Positions 1-6,355 of a stretch of DNA of 16,294 nucleotides are shown piece after piece. A model generated the notes under the pieces. The model ran no database searches. It saw nothing but the letters and a program-made list of their open reading frames with translations, and had not been told where the DNA came from. Source of the DNA: Rhodospirillales bacterium (GTDB lineage Bacteria > Pseudomonadota > Alphaproteobacteria > Rhodospirillales > JASLLV01); contig JASMAE010000251.1 of NCBI GenBank assembly GCA_030754475.1, positions 1-16,294 of the forward strand, in the 5' to 3' direction. Positions within the stretch are counted from its first letter, which is position 1. Each line of letters begins with the position of its first letter. A program made the position numbers and the translations under genes.

Positions 1-365
1 CGCCGTTGGTTGCCTTGTTCGCGAAGATTCCCGACCTCGAGAAGCGGTTTCTGGACATCGTGAAGGACGAGCTGACGGCGGCCCAGGATCACATGCTCTT
101 GCTTGGGCGCAAAAGTGCGAGCGAGCGGATCGCGTGCTTCCTGCTCGGCTTCTCGAAGCGGGCGCACAGGCTCGGATGGCCGGTCGATCCCCTGCTGCTG
201 CCCATGCACCGCATTGACATCGCCGACTACCTGGGTCTTACGGTCGAGACCGTCAGCCGGACATTGAGCACCCTCAAGAAACAGGGCGTCGTCGATATTC
301 CGAGAAGCGAACAGATTATTCTCGCCAACCGCGACCGCCTTGAGGAACTCTGTCTCGGCGCGTGA
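1..365 (+). CDS. Fnr/FixK-type Crp-family transcription regulator, C-terminal part (5' end outside window)
   Basis: This is the C-terminal end of a Crp/Fnr-superfamily regulator; the reading frame is open to the left edge (first whole codon at base 3), so the sensor domain is missing. Visible are the end of the dimerisation helix, with the Fnr-family block AQDHMLLLGRKSA at about 87-125, and a winged helix-turn-helix. The recognition helix reads ETVSR (246-260). In E. coli FNR the equivalent Glu, Ser and Arg read TTGAT half-sites, so this protein is expected to bind TTGAT-N4-ATCAA-like sites. It cannot be told whether it is an oxygen-sensing Fnr (N-terminal cysteines) or a cysteine-free FixK type, because that region lies outside. 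It is convergent with the usp gene 54 nt downstream. The family call is secure; the subfamily is not. Confidence 0.88.
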   Translation, partial: PLVALFAKIPDLEKRFLDIVKDELTAAQDHMLLLGRKSASERIACFLLGFSKRAHRLGWPVDPLLLPMHRIDIADYLGLTVETVSRTLSTLKKQGVVDIPRSEQIILANRDRLEELCLGA

Positions 366-372
366 TGCGGCG

Positions 373-390
373 GGCCGCCGTCGGCGGGCC
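373..390. terminator. GC-rich hairpin between convergent genes, possible bidirectional terminator
   Basis: GGCCGCC and GGCGGGCC flank a 3-nt loop (one bulged base) in the 54-nt gap between the stop codons of the regulator and the convergent usp gene. The position suits a shared terminator, but no T tract follows on either strand, so this is a weak call. Confidence 0.3.
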
Positions 391-419
391 GACCGCAATG
401 CGCGAACGCCGCGTGGCCG

Positions 420-872
420 TTATTTGACCGTCACGCAGGTGCATTGAGCAATCTGCGCGACCTTATTCGAGACGCTCCCCATCAACAGTCCCTTAAGGTC
501 GCCGAGACCCCGGCTGCCCATGACGATCAGATCGATGCCGTGTTCCTTGGCGTAAGCGAGGATCGTCATCGCCGGGTCGCCCACCTCCGTCTGGGTTGCG
601 ACCCGCTCCTGGCCCCTCTCGCCGGCCCGGATGCGGGCGTTCCGAAGGACCTCCTCGGACGCCGAGCGCCGGACATCCATCTCGGAGACCCAGACGTGCT
701 CGAGTTCCGCGTACTGGCGCAGCTCACGCGAGATGCGTGGGCTTCCCGCATCCTCGAGGACGTGCAAGACGGTCAGTTCGGCCGCGTAACACGACGCAAG
801 ATCACAGGCGATGTCGACGGCCTTGTGGGCAGGCGCGGAGCCGTCGACCGGTACGAGGATGTTCTTGAACAT
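420..872 (-). CDS. Universal stress protein, UspA family (single Usp domain)
   Basis: A 150-residue cytoplasmic protein of normal length for a one-domain Usp. It opens with the typical first strand NILVPVDGS, where Asp10 is the usual nucleotide-binding acidic residue. It ends with the ATP-binding signature G-x2-G-x9-G-S at residues 119-133, so it belongs to the ATP-binding (MJ0577-like) branch. The ATG at 872 has a GGAAG ribosome site upstream. Usp proteins of this branch support survival under stress such as oxygen limitation; the precise role here is unknown. An FNR-type box lies 170-180 bp upstream with correctly spaced promoter elements, and an Fnr-type regulator is encoded next door, so anaerobic or microaerobic induction is likely. 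A broken paralogous copy lies at 1898-2067. Confidence 0.93.
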   Translation of the reverse strand: MFKNILVPVDGSAPAHKAVDIACDLASCYAAELTVLHVLEDAGSPRISRELRQYAELEHVWVSEMDVRRSASEEVLRNARIRAGERGQERVATQTEVGDPAMTILAYAKEHGIDLIVMGSRGLGDLKGLLMGSVSNKVAQIAQCTCVTVK

Positions 873-1412
873 GCTATTCTTCCACGCATCCAGTCACGAT
901 CGTTTGGCCCGAGGGTCGCCTAACGGGCGGCGGGTTGTAGTCGCGCGCCCGTCGCGGGCACGCCTCGATGGGCTTTCCATCGGTCGCAATCGGGATTGCA
1001 AACGCACTATGATTCGTAATCTTTCCGCATGATACGGTCCATGATCGAGATCAACGGTGCGGGCGATGGATGGCGCGAGAGTGGGGCCAACAGGCTGGTG
1101 AGGTTGAGGTCGGACCTGCCGCGACGCCGGAACGCCAGCGGAGACAGGGGCGTCGGCCGTCACATTCGTGACCGAGCGATCGAGACCGTCGGCCGCGGAA
1201 GGCGGGAAGACCACAGCTTCGCCTAGATCGTCGCGGCCGGGGGGGGGCCTGTTCGATGTCCTGAACTGGGCGGTCCGCGGCGACATGGTCGGGGCTGAGA
1301 CCTTGTGTGCCCCCGAAACCGCTGGTCCCCGCTCTTTACGATATCCTGACGAGTGCCGAAGAGGACTGGTCGATGTGGGAGGAGCGCTGAGCCGATCTCG
1401 CGGTTGGCGCGC
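873..1412. other. 540-bp stretch without a supportable gene; usp upstream region
   Basis: Open frames exist on both strands, but none shows a recognisable motif, protein-like composition or convincing ribosome site, so I call no gene. The part nearest usp contains the FNR-type box (1041-1054) and a plausible leader. A run of nine G lies at 1239-1247. The rest could be a decayed gene; I see no clear parent. Confidence 0.55.
1013..1054 (-). promoter_or_regulatory. FNR/FixK-type box with class II-like promoter for usp
   Basis: On the plus strand the site reads ATGATCGAGATCAA at 1041-1054. This matches 9 of 10 defined positions of the TTGAT-N4-ATCAA consensus; read towards usp it is TTGATCTCGATCAT. 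Twenty-two nt further towards usp lies a -10-like TACGAA (1013-1018 on the plus strand). That puts the box centre about 41.5 nt before a start near 1006, the geometry of FNR-activated class II promoters. The leader to the usp ATG would be about 135 nt. The site match is seen directly; use by the adjacent regulator is inferred. Confidence 0.6.
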
Positions 1413-1817
1413 TCAAAGATGCCCCATCTCGAAATCTGCGCAACCGAGGTCGAATTGGGAGAGGCCTTCTTCCAGAAAATCGGCGAGAAGCGGCATCCCA
1501 AGCAGGTATTCTGCGGTCCTCTCGTTGTGGCGCTCGTTGGCGATCTTTAGCGCATCGTCCCAATCGTCACGTCCGTAGTCTCCGCGCCCGAGCCAGGCGA
1601 GGGCGACCAGCTCGCACTGGTGGTCCCAGTTGAGGTCGTCGATCAGCCCCTTGACTTCGTCGAAGCTGGGGTCCGTTCCCTCTTCGCCGTTCACGCGACG
1701 GAAACTGTCCTCGGCCGGTTCGGGCTCGTAGACTTGCTCGATCGGGTTCTCCATCGTCTCGAACTCGCGTGTCTTGACGATGATGAAGCAGACCTTTTCG
1801 GGATCAAGAGTTAGCAT
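1413..1817 (-). CDS. DUF3775 domain protein
   Basis: A 134-residue acidic protein recognised as the DUF3775 family. It shows an N-terminal MLTLDPEKVCFIIVK block, a central NWDHQCELVALAWLGRGDY block and a C-terminal TAEYLLGMPLLADFLEEGL block ending in DFEMGHL. No function is established that I know of, and no signal peptide or membrane segment is visible. The start at 1817 is well supported by the purine-rich GAGGGAGGGGAG just upstream. Its gene lies in the same direction as usp and between the intact usp and a usp remnant, suggesting the three were once part of a repeated stress-gene arrangement. A ten-base homopolymer lies about 60 bp before the start. Related small proteins often occur near stress or phasin-type genes in alphaproteobacteria, but I would not infer a role from that. 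Confidence 0.82.
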   Translation of the reverse strand: MLTLDPEKVCFIIVKTREFETMENPIEQVYEPEPAEDSFRRVNGEEGTDPSFDEVKGLIDDLNWDHQCELVALAWLGRGDYGRDDWDDALKIANERHNERTAEYLLGMPLLADFLEEGLSQFDLGCADFEMGHL

Positions 1818-1874
1818 TCATTCTCCCCTCCCTCGTGGCGGACCCGGGAGGCGCCCCATCGTGCGGCTCCGCTT

Positions 1875-1884
1875 CCCCCCCCCC
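1875..1884. repeat. Homopolymer tract of ten C (G on the minus strand)
   Basis: Ten consecutive C lie 58-67 bp upstream of the DUF3775 start (minus-strand sense). Such tracts can change length by slippage and are also common sites of sequencing error. No clear -10/-35 pair was identified around it. Confidence 0.9.
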
Positions 1885-1897
1885 GAGGGGACCGCCA

Positions 1898-2067
1898 CTT
1901 GACGGTCACGCACGTGCACTCGGAAAGCTGGCCTACTTTGTGGGAGACGCTTCCGAGAAGCAATCCCTTGAGGTCACTGAGCCCGCGGCTGCCAGGGATT
2001 CGCCGCGGCCGTCTTCAAAAAGATGGTGCGCGAAATCGCGGGCGTCCCCGTCGACGGACGATCAGAT
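1898..2067 (-). pseudogene. Remnant of a second universal stress protein gene
   Basis: Minus-strand codons 1898-1996 encode a close match to the C terminus of the usp at 420-872. I count 25 identical residues of 33, including the full G-x2-G-x9-G-S nucleotide-binding signature (GSRGLSDLKGLLLGSVSHK) and the terminal CTCVTVK. The frame then breaks: an in-frame stop appears a few codons before (about 2012), and a short stretch of about 60 bp without Usp similarity follows. The 11-nt string gacgatcagat, which in the intact gene encodes the strand just before this signature, reappears at 2057-2067. The normal stop codon is also lost (TGG at 1895-1897), so the frame runs on into the DUF3775 start. 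It is a truncated, disrupted paralogue and almost certainly not functional. Confidence 0.72.
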
Positions 2068-2074
2068 TCGGCCG

Positions 2075-2113
2075 CGATCGCGCCGGCGCGGGACGCGCCT
2101 TGGCGCGCGATCG
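2075..2113 (-). terminator. Long GC-rich inverted repeat downstream of tolC, possible terminator
   Basis: CGATCGCGCC (2075-2084) pairs with GGCGCGCGATCG (2102-2113) with a two-base bulge, and a nested CGCGCC-TT-GGCGCG occupies 2094-2107. It lies about 70-110 nt past the tolC stop in the direction of tolC transcription. There is no U tract, so an intrinsic terminator is not proven; it could equally be debris of the usp remnant. Confidence 0.3.
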
Positions 2114-2147
2114 AATCCTCGTTGTGACGGCTTGGGGGCGGGCACGG

Positions 2148-2188
2148 CTCGGCGTATCAGTCTCGGCGCACCAGCCTCGGCGCTCAGT
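2148..2188. repeat. Three imperfect 14-bp tandem repeats overlapping the tolC stop codon
   Basis: Units read CTCGGCGTATCAGT (2148-2161), CTCGGCGCACCAGC (2162-2175) and CTCGGCGCTCAGT (2176-2188, one base shorter). The last unit contains the tolC stop codon (2184-2186 on the plus strand). All share CTCGGCG. The origin may be slippage at the 3' end of the gene. Confidence 0.7.
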
Positions 2189-3504
2189 CGATGGCGGCGA
2201 GGTTCAGGTTTTGAGCGTCCAGCCGGCCCATGGCCATCAGAAGCTGGAAGACGGCGATGCGCTCGTCATAGGACGCGGCCGTGAAGTTGATCTGGGCGTT
2301 GAAGATCTCGCTCTCGGCATCGAGAACGTTGATCACCGTTTCCTTTCCGGCCTCGCGGAGCTTTTGCCGCGAATCGAACACCTCCGAGGCGATGTTGATG
2401 GCGTTCTCCAACAGCTCGAGCCGTTCGCGGACGGTCAGCAAGGCCTGCCACGACAAGCGAACCTGCTCCACCACCTTGCGGATTACGAAGGCGTAGTTGT
2501 CCTTGCTGGCGCCGTAGTCGAAGGCCGCCTGCGCCATGCTTGCCTGGGTCGAAAAGCCGGTGAACAGGTCCCAGGTGGCTTGCAGGATGACCGAATAGTC
2601 GCGCCGGGTTCCGATGGTGGCGTTGTTGTTGTTCTCGTTGTTCGCCGTGCCCACCATGTCGAACGTGGGAAGGTATTCGGCGCGGATCGCGCGCTGGCGT
2701 TCGCGCGTCACCTCGATCGTCGCGTCGCTGTTGCCGACCGCCGGGTTCTCTTGCAAGGCGAGATCAACCGCCTCCTCGAGCTCGGTCGGAAGGCGTTCGA
2801 CCGGGGGAACCGGGTCGATCAGTTCGTCGATGTCGGGCGCGTGGCCGGAACACCTGGGTGTAAGTGCTAACCGCGTCCTCGAGCCCGCCTTCGAAGTTGA
2901 CGCGGCGTTCCTTGGCGATTTGGAGGCGCGACTTGGCCTGCAGCACGTCGACCGCGATGCCCGACCCCCGCTGGACCCGTTCGTCCTCGAGGTTGAGCTG
3001 GATTTGGATGGTGTCCTCGTTCGACTGCGACAGCTCGATGAGGCGCTTCTGGCGCAGCACGTTGACGTATGCGGTGACACCCTCGAACAGCGTGTTTTGC
3101 CGGGTGCCCTCGGCCGTGAAGCTGGCGATCAGCGAATTGATGCGCGCCGTCTTGGTGCTCGACGCGGTGACGAACCCGTTGAACAGGTTCTGGGTTAACG
3201 TGACCGTGCTGATCCGACGCGTTCGCGCCGAGATGTTGCCGTCGCGGCGGGCTCGCTCGGCCGTGCTGTCGATCTATTCCGGACCGATCTCGGCCGTTAC
3301 CTGCAGGATCGGCATATAGCCGGCGAGCGCCTTGTCGATTTCCTTGGCCGTCGATTCGATGGTTTTCTCGGCCGCGAGGATCTGTGGATTGTCGACGAGC
3401 AGGCCGGCGAGTTCCTCCTCGAGCGTCTGGGCCGAGACCGTTCCCGAGAGAACACTGAACACGAGCACCGTTACGACCAAAAAAATTGCGCGCAACGCGA
3501 CCAC
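2184..3504 (-). pseudogene. tolC: TolC-family outer membrane channel gene with in-frame amber and a frameshift
   Basis: The product would be the outer-membrane/periplasmic channel of a type I secretion or RND efflux system. The GTG at 3502-3504 follows GGGGGAAG at good spacing and begins a signal peptide of about 23 residues ending VSA before Gln. Homology then continues through both TolC repeats: repeat 1 has TLTQNLFNG and the helical AKSRLQIAKERRVNFEGGL block, repeat 2 has ATWDLFTGFSTQ. Total length of about 440 codons is normal. Two lesions interrupt it: a TAG at 3274-3276 (after residue 76, in the context EIGPE-stop-IDS, where Tyr is the likely original), with the same frame reading on; and one extra base at about 2847-2848 separating TQVF from GHAPDIDEL. 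As written it gives only a 76-residue stub. Either it is a recent pseudogene or the lesions are sequence errors. Confidence 0.85.
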
Positions 3505-3556
3505 AGATCTTCCCCCGTTCGCGCGGGTGGCGCGATCTCGAATCTCTCGACAATCA

Positions 3557-3585
3557 AGTGTAACCAGGGGTGAATGTACAGTCAA
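3557..3585 (-). promoter_or_regulatory. Sigma70-type promoter for tolC
   Basis: Read on the minus strand: -35 TTGACT (3580-3585), 17-nt spacer, -10 TACACT (3557-3562), matching 5/6 and 4/6 of consensus. The start would be near 3550, giving a leader of about 46 nt to the GTG at 3504. This argues against using the earlier GTG at 3600, which would lie upstream of the promoter. Confidence 0.6.
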
Positions 3586-3726
3586 ATATTCGCATTTCAC
3601 GTCCTTGATCGCGATTCGAGCCGATCGCGGCGGCCGCCCGGCGAATCTGCCGTGCTGAATCTTCCCCGTTGCCGATAATGGTGCGCATCGCTCGACCGCC
3701 CATACCGCCGCCTGGGACCGCCCGCC

Positions 3727-4689
3727 ATGACCGCTCGCAGCCGGATGCGGACCTTCTATCCTGCTATCGAGCCCTCTCGGACCGGCCGGCTGCGCGTTTC
3801 GGCGCTACACGAGATCTATTACGAGGAGTCCGGTAACGCGAACGGCAAGCCGGCCGTGTTCGTCCACGGCGGGCCGGGTGGCGGCACCAAGGCCGAGAAC
3901 CGGCGCGTGTTCGATCCCCAGGCCTATCGCATCGTTCTTTTCGACCAGCGGGGCGCGGGGAAATCGACGCCGCACGCCTCGCTTCAAGACAACACCACAT
4001 GGCGTCTGGTCGACGACATGGAACGGCTTCGCGACCATCTCGGGATCGAGCGCTGGCAGGTGTTCGAGGGCTCGTGGTGCTCGACGCTCGGGCTGGCGTA
4101 CGCGCAGGCGCACCCCGACCGGGTCAGCGAGCTGGTGCTACGCGGCATCTTCATGTTGCGCGACAGGGAGCTTCGTTGGTTCTACCAGGAAGGGGCGAGC
4201 GCGCTGTTCTCCGACGAGTGGGAGAATTATCTCGAGCCCGTTGCCGAGGACGAACGCGGCGACATGATCGGTGCTTACTACAAGCGTCTGACGGGCGACG
4301 ATCCGGCGTCTCGTTTGCGCGCGGCCCGGGCCTGGACCCGCTGGGAGACGGTCACTTCGTCTCTGCTTTCCGACGAGGACCGGTTGTCGGCCTCGGACGA
4401 CGATGCCTTCGCCCTCGCGTTCGCGCGAATCGAGTGCCATTACATCGTCAACCGCGGTTTCTTCTATCGCGAGGACCAGCTTCTGGCGGGGGTCGACGCG
4501 ATCCGGCACATCCCTGCGGTCATCATTCAGGGCCGTTACGACGTGGTGTGCCCGCTGATGACCGCCTGGGAACTGGCGACCGCATGGCCCGAGGCGGAGT
4601 TCACCATTGCCGCGGACGCCGGCCACGCGTACACCGAACCGGGAACGTTGAATGCGCTGATCTCGGCGACCGGCCGATTTCGAAAGTAG
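3727..4689 (+). CDS. pip: Proline iminopeptidase-like alpha/beta hydrolase (S33) with altered nucleophile elbow
   Basis: A 320-residue cytoplasmic S33 peptidase, the usual length for enzymes that remove N-terminal proline from peptides. Family hallmarks are present: oxyanion-hole HGGPGGG (47-53), DQRGAGKS (73-80), Ser116 as nucleophile, Asp272 in GRYDVVCP and His300 in AGHAYTEPG. Glu207 (in WE) and Glu236 match the acidic residues that hold the substrate amino group in the Serratia enzyme. The oddity is the elbow around Ser116. The family has GGSWGS, but here it is EGSWCS (E114, C118), so both small glycines that allow the tight turn are replaced. Each is a single-base change (GGG to GAG, GGC to TGC). 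Activity is therefore doubtful. It is divergent from tolC across 222 bp. The start at 3727 is chosen by frame and family length; its ribosome site is weak and ATG 3745 is an alternative. Confidence 0.88.
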   Translation: MTARSRMRTFYPAIEPSRTGRLRVSALHEIYYEESGNANGKPAVFVHGGPGGGTKAENRRVFDPQAYRIVLFDQRGAGKSTPHASLQDNTTWRLVDDMERLRDHLGIERWQVFEGSWCSTLGLAYAQAHPDRVSELVLRGIFMLRDRELRWFYQEGASALFSDEWENYLEPVAEDERGDMIGAYYKRLTGDDPASRLRAARAWTRWETVTSSLLSDEDRLSASDDDAFALAFARIECHYIVNRGFFYREDQLLAGVDAIRHIPAVIIQGRYDVVCPLMTAWELATAWPEAEFTIAADAGHAYTEPGTLNALISATGRFRK

Positions 4690-4740
4690 AGTCGCTGCCC
4701 TATTGGAGCCCTTTTTCGGGGTCGTTATCCTGACGGAGTG

Positions 4741-5490
4741 ATGAATTGGTTTCGAAAAGCGGTTCTCGGGTCCCTCTTGGTGGTCGCGGCCACCGCGGCG
4801 GCAGGCTGGGTGGCGGGGGTGTCCATGGCCAATGACTGGTCCACGGCTTCGCGGGCGTCGGCGGGGATCGCGCCGGATCCGGCGCTCACGCGCGAAGCCG
4901 TGGTCCAAGTCTATGCCGCGCGCGCGTGGGGTTGGCGCGGCCGGTTCGGCGTTCACAGTTGGATCGCCGTTAAACCGACCGACGCGCCCGCCTTCGACGT
5001 GTACGAAATAATCGGATGGCGAGCCTTCCGCGGGATGTCGGCGCTCAGCGTTAGCAACCGCCCGGCCGACGGGCGCTGGTTCGGCTCGGTGCCGGAAGTC
5101 GTCGCCGAGCTCCGCGGCGAAGGGGTGGACGACGTGATCCGCCGAATCGACGTGGCCGCGCACGATTACCCTTACGCGGGCGAATACCGGGTCTGGCCCG
5201 GACCCAACAGCAACACCTTCACCGCCCACATCGGCCGCGCGGTGCCCGAGCTCAGGCTGGATTTGCCGCCGACGGCGATCGGCAAGGACTATCTCACGAA
5301 CGGCTCGGTGATCGCGCGCTCGCCCAGCGGAACCGGCTATCAGTTCTCGCTCTTCGGCCTGGTGGGCGTCCTCGTCGGCGCCGAGGAAGGCCTCGAGGTC
5401 AACCTCCTGGGCCTGAGTTTCGGGATCGATCCCCTGGATCTGGCCGTGAAGTTACCGCTGATCGGCACGATCGGCGGGAAATCGCACTGA
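4741..5490 (+). CDS. DUF3750 domain protein, membrane-anchored
   Basis: A 249-residue protein with one hydrophobic N-terminal segment at about residues 7-29, either an uncleaved anchor or a signal peptide. The rest is the DUF3750 domain, recognised by the ordered blocks WGWRGRFGVHSWIAVKP, YPYAGEYRVWPGPNSNTF, VPELRLDLPPTAIGKDY and a glycine-rich C terminus. The conserved HSW and WPGPNSN blocks with scattered His and Asn resemble a catalytic core, but no reaction is known to me. Localisation is probably the periplasmic face of the inner membrane. It begins about 50 nt after pip in the same direction and is followed by djlA-like and ampD, so co-transcription is plausible. GTG 4738 directly before ATG 4741 is an alternative start; GGAG (4735-4738) is unusually close to both. 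Confidence 0.82.
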   Translation: MNWFRKAVLGSLLVVAATAAAGWVAGVSMANDWSTASRASAGIAPDPALTREAVVQVYAARAWGWRGRFGVHSWIAVKPTDAPAFDVYEIIGWRAFRGMSALSVSNRPADGRWFGSVPEVVAELRGEGVDDVIRRIDVAAHDYPYAGEYRVWPGPNSNTFTAHIGRAVPELRLDLPPTAIGKDYLTNGSVIARSPSGTGYQFSLFGLVGVLVGAEEGLEVNLLGLSFGIDPLDLAVKLPLIGTIGGKSH

Positions 5491-5582
5491 GATCCGCGGG
5501 GGACCCGACGGGGCATCCATCTATCTTTCTTGCTTCCGGGCCTCGCTTGCCCGGACAGGCGGCAATGCGGAGAGTGGTCCGG

Positions 5583-6320
5583 TTGAGCATCTGGGGAAAG
5601 GTCATCGGCGGCGTTGCGGGCTTCGCCCTCGGCGGCCCCTTGGGGGGGCTTCTGGGCGCCGTCGCCGGCCACGCGCTGGATCGGATGCGGGCGGGCGGTG
5701 CAGGCGCCGGAGCCGACACAGTCGCCGCCCGCCAAGTGGCGTTCACCACCGCCGTCATCGCGCTGGCCGCCAAGATGGCGAAGGCGGATGGGCGGGTCAG
5801 CCGCGCCGAGGTGAACGCGTTCAAGGACATCTTTCACGTCCCGCCCGCGGAGATGAAAGGGGTGGGGCGGCTGTTCGACGAGGCACGCGCGGACGCCGCG
5901 GGGTTCGAGCCCTACGCCGAGCAGATCGCGGCGATGTTCGCCCGCGAACCGGCGGTGCTCGAGGACCTGCTCGCCGGGCTCTTTCACATCGCCAAGGCGG
6001 ACGGCGTGGTGCACGCAAGCGAGCTCGAATACTTGCGAGACGTCGCCCGGATCTTCGGCCTCGATGCCCACGCGTTCGAACGAATCCGGGCGACGCACGT
6101 CGAGCCGAAGGGCGCGGATCCGTACAGTGTTCTCGGCGTCTCGCGCGGAACCGCCGATGCCGAGATCAAGAGAGCCTACCGGAAGCTCATCCGCGAGAAC
6201 CACCCCGATACGCTGATCGCGAAGGGTCTGCCGCAGGAGTTCGTCGACCTCGCCAACGAGAAGATGGCCGCGATCAACGCGGCCTACGACGAGGTCGAAC
6301 GCGAGCGCGGCCTCCGCTGA
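5583..6320 (+). CDS. djlA: DjlA-like co-chaperone: TerB-like domain plus C-terminal J domain
   Basis: A 245-residue protein with three parts. First is a short glycine-rich hydrophobic N terminus (SIWGKVIGGVAGFALGGPLG), likely membrane-associated. Second is a TerB-like all-helical domain with two acidic, calcium-loop-like segments (AKADGRVSRAE and AKADGVVHASE). Third is a C-terminal J domain from about residue 178, with the essential HPD tripeptide at 207-209 (6201-6209), which stimulates DnaK/Hsp70 ATPase. I chose TTG 5583 because it gives the family N terminus and has GGAGAG eight nt upstream. ATG 5565 and TTG 5547 in the same frame are alternatives, but the latter lies inside a hairpin. Position before ampD and rnpB is common in alphaproteobacteria. 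Unlike E. coli DjlA the hydrophobic part is glycine-rich rather than a clear transmembrane dimer helix. Confidence 0.87.
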   Translation: MSIWGKVIGGVAGFALGGPLGGLLGAVAGHALDRMRAGGAGAGADTVAARQVAFTTAVIALAAKMAKADGRVSRAEVNAFKDIFHVPPAEMKGVGRLFDEARADAAGFEPYAEQIAAMFAREPAVLEDLLAGLFHIAKADGVVHASELEYLRDVARIFGLDAHAFERIRATHVEPKGADPYSVLGVSRGTADAEIKRAYRKLIRENHPDTLIAKGLPQEFVDLANEKMAAINAAYDEVERERGLR

Positions 6321-6355
6321 ACGGACTCGGGGCGGCGAGCGGCGGCCATAGGGTT

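Noticed and set aside
894..1286. Minus-strand open frame upstream of usp
   Set aside because: Arg/Pro-rich, no recognisable domain, and it covers the FNR box and promoter region. Treated as non-coding.
2148..2188. CRISPR-like array
   Set aside because: Units are contiguous 14-mers without spacers and only three copies. No cas genes are present.
3274..3276. TAG in tolC as a recoded amino acid (pyrrolysine or suppressed amber)
   Set aside because: No recoding machinery or signal is visible, TolC proteins are not known to use it, and a second lesion in the gene makes inactivation or error simpler.
3598..3600. Upstream GTG start for tolC
   Set aside because: It lies upstream of the best promoter and would put about 32 non-signal residues before the signal peptide. 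GTG at 3502-3504 has a strong ribosome site.
3605..3618. Second FNR-like box (TTGATCGCGATTCG) between tolC and pip
   Set aside because: Only 7 of 10 consensus positions match, and the site is not at a useful distance from a recognisable -10.
5536..5554. Hairpin CCGGGC-N7-GCCCGG between the DUF3750 gene and djlA as a terminator
   Set aside because: No T tract follows on either strand. The adjacent T-rich run is on the wrong side, and co-transcription of the flanking genes is plausible.
5547..5582. Upstream starts (TTG 5547, ATG 5565) for the DjlA-like gene
   Set aside because: They add residues not typical of the family, and TTG 5547 is inside a hairpin. TTG 5583 has a better ribosome site and gives the usual SIWGK start. 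ATG 5565 cannot be fully excluded.
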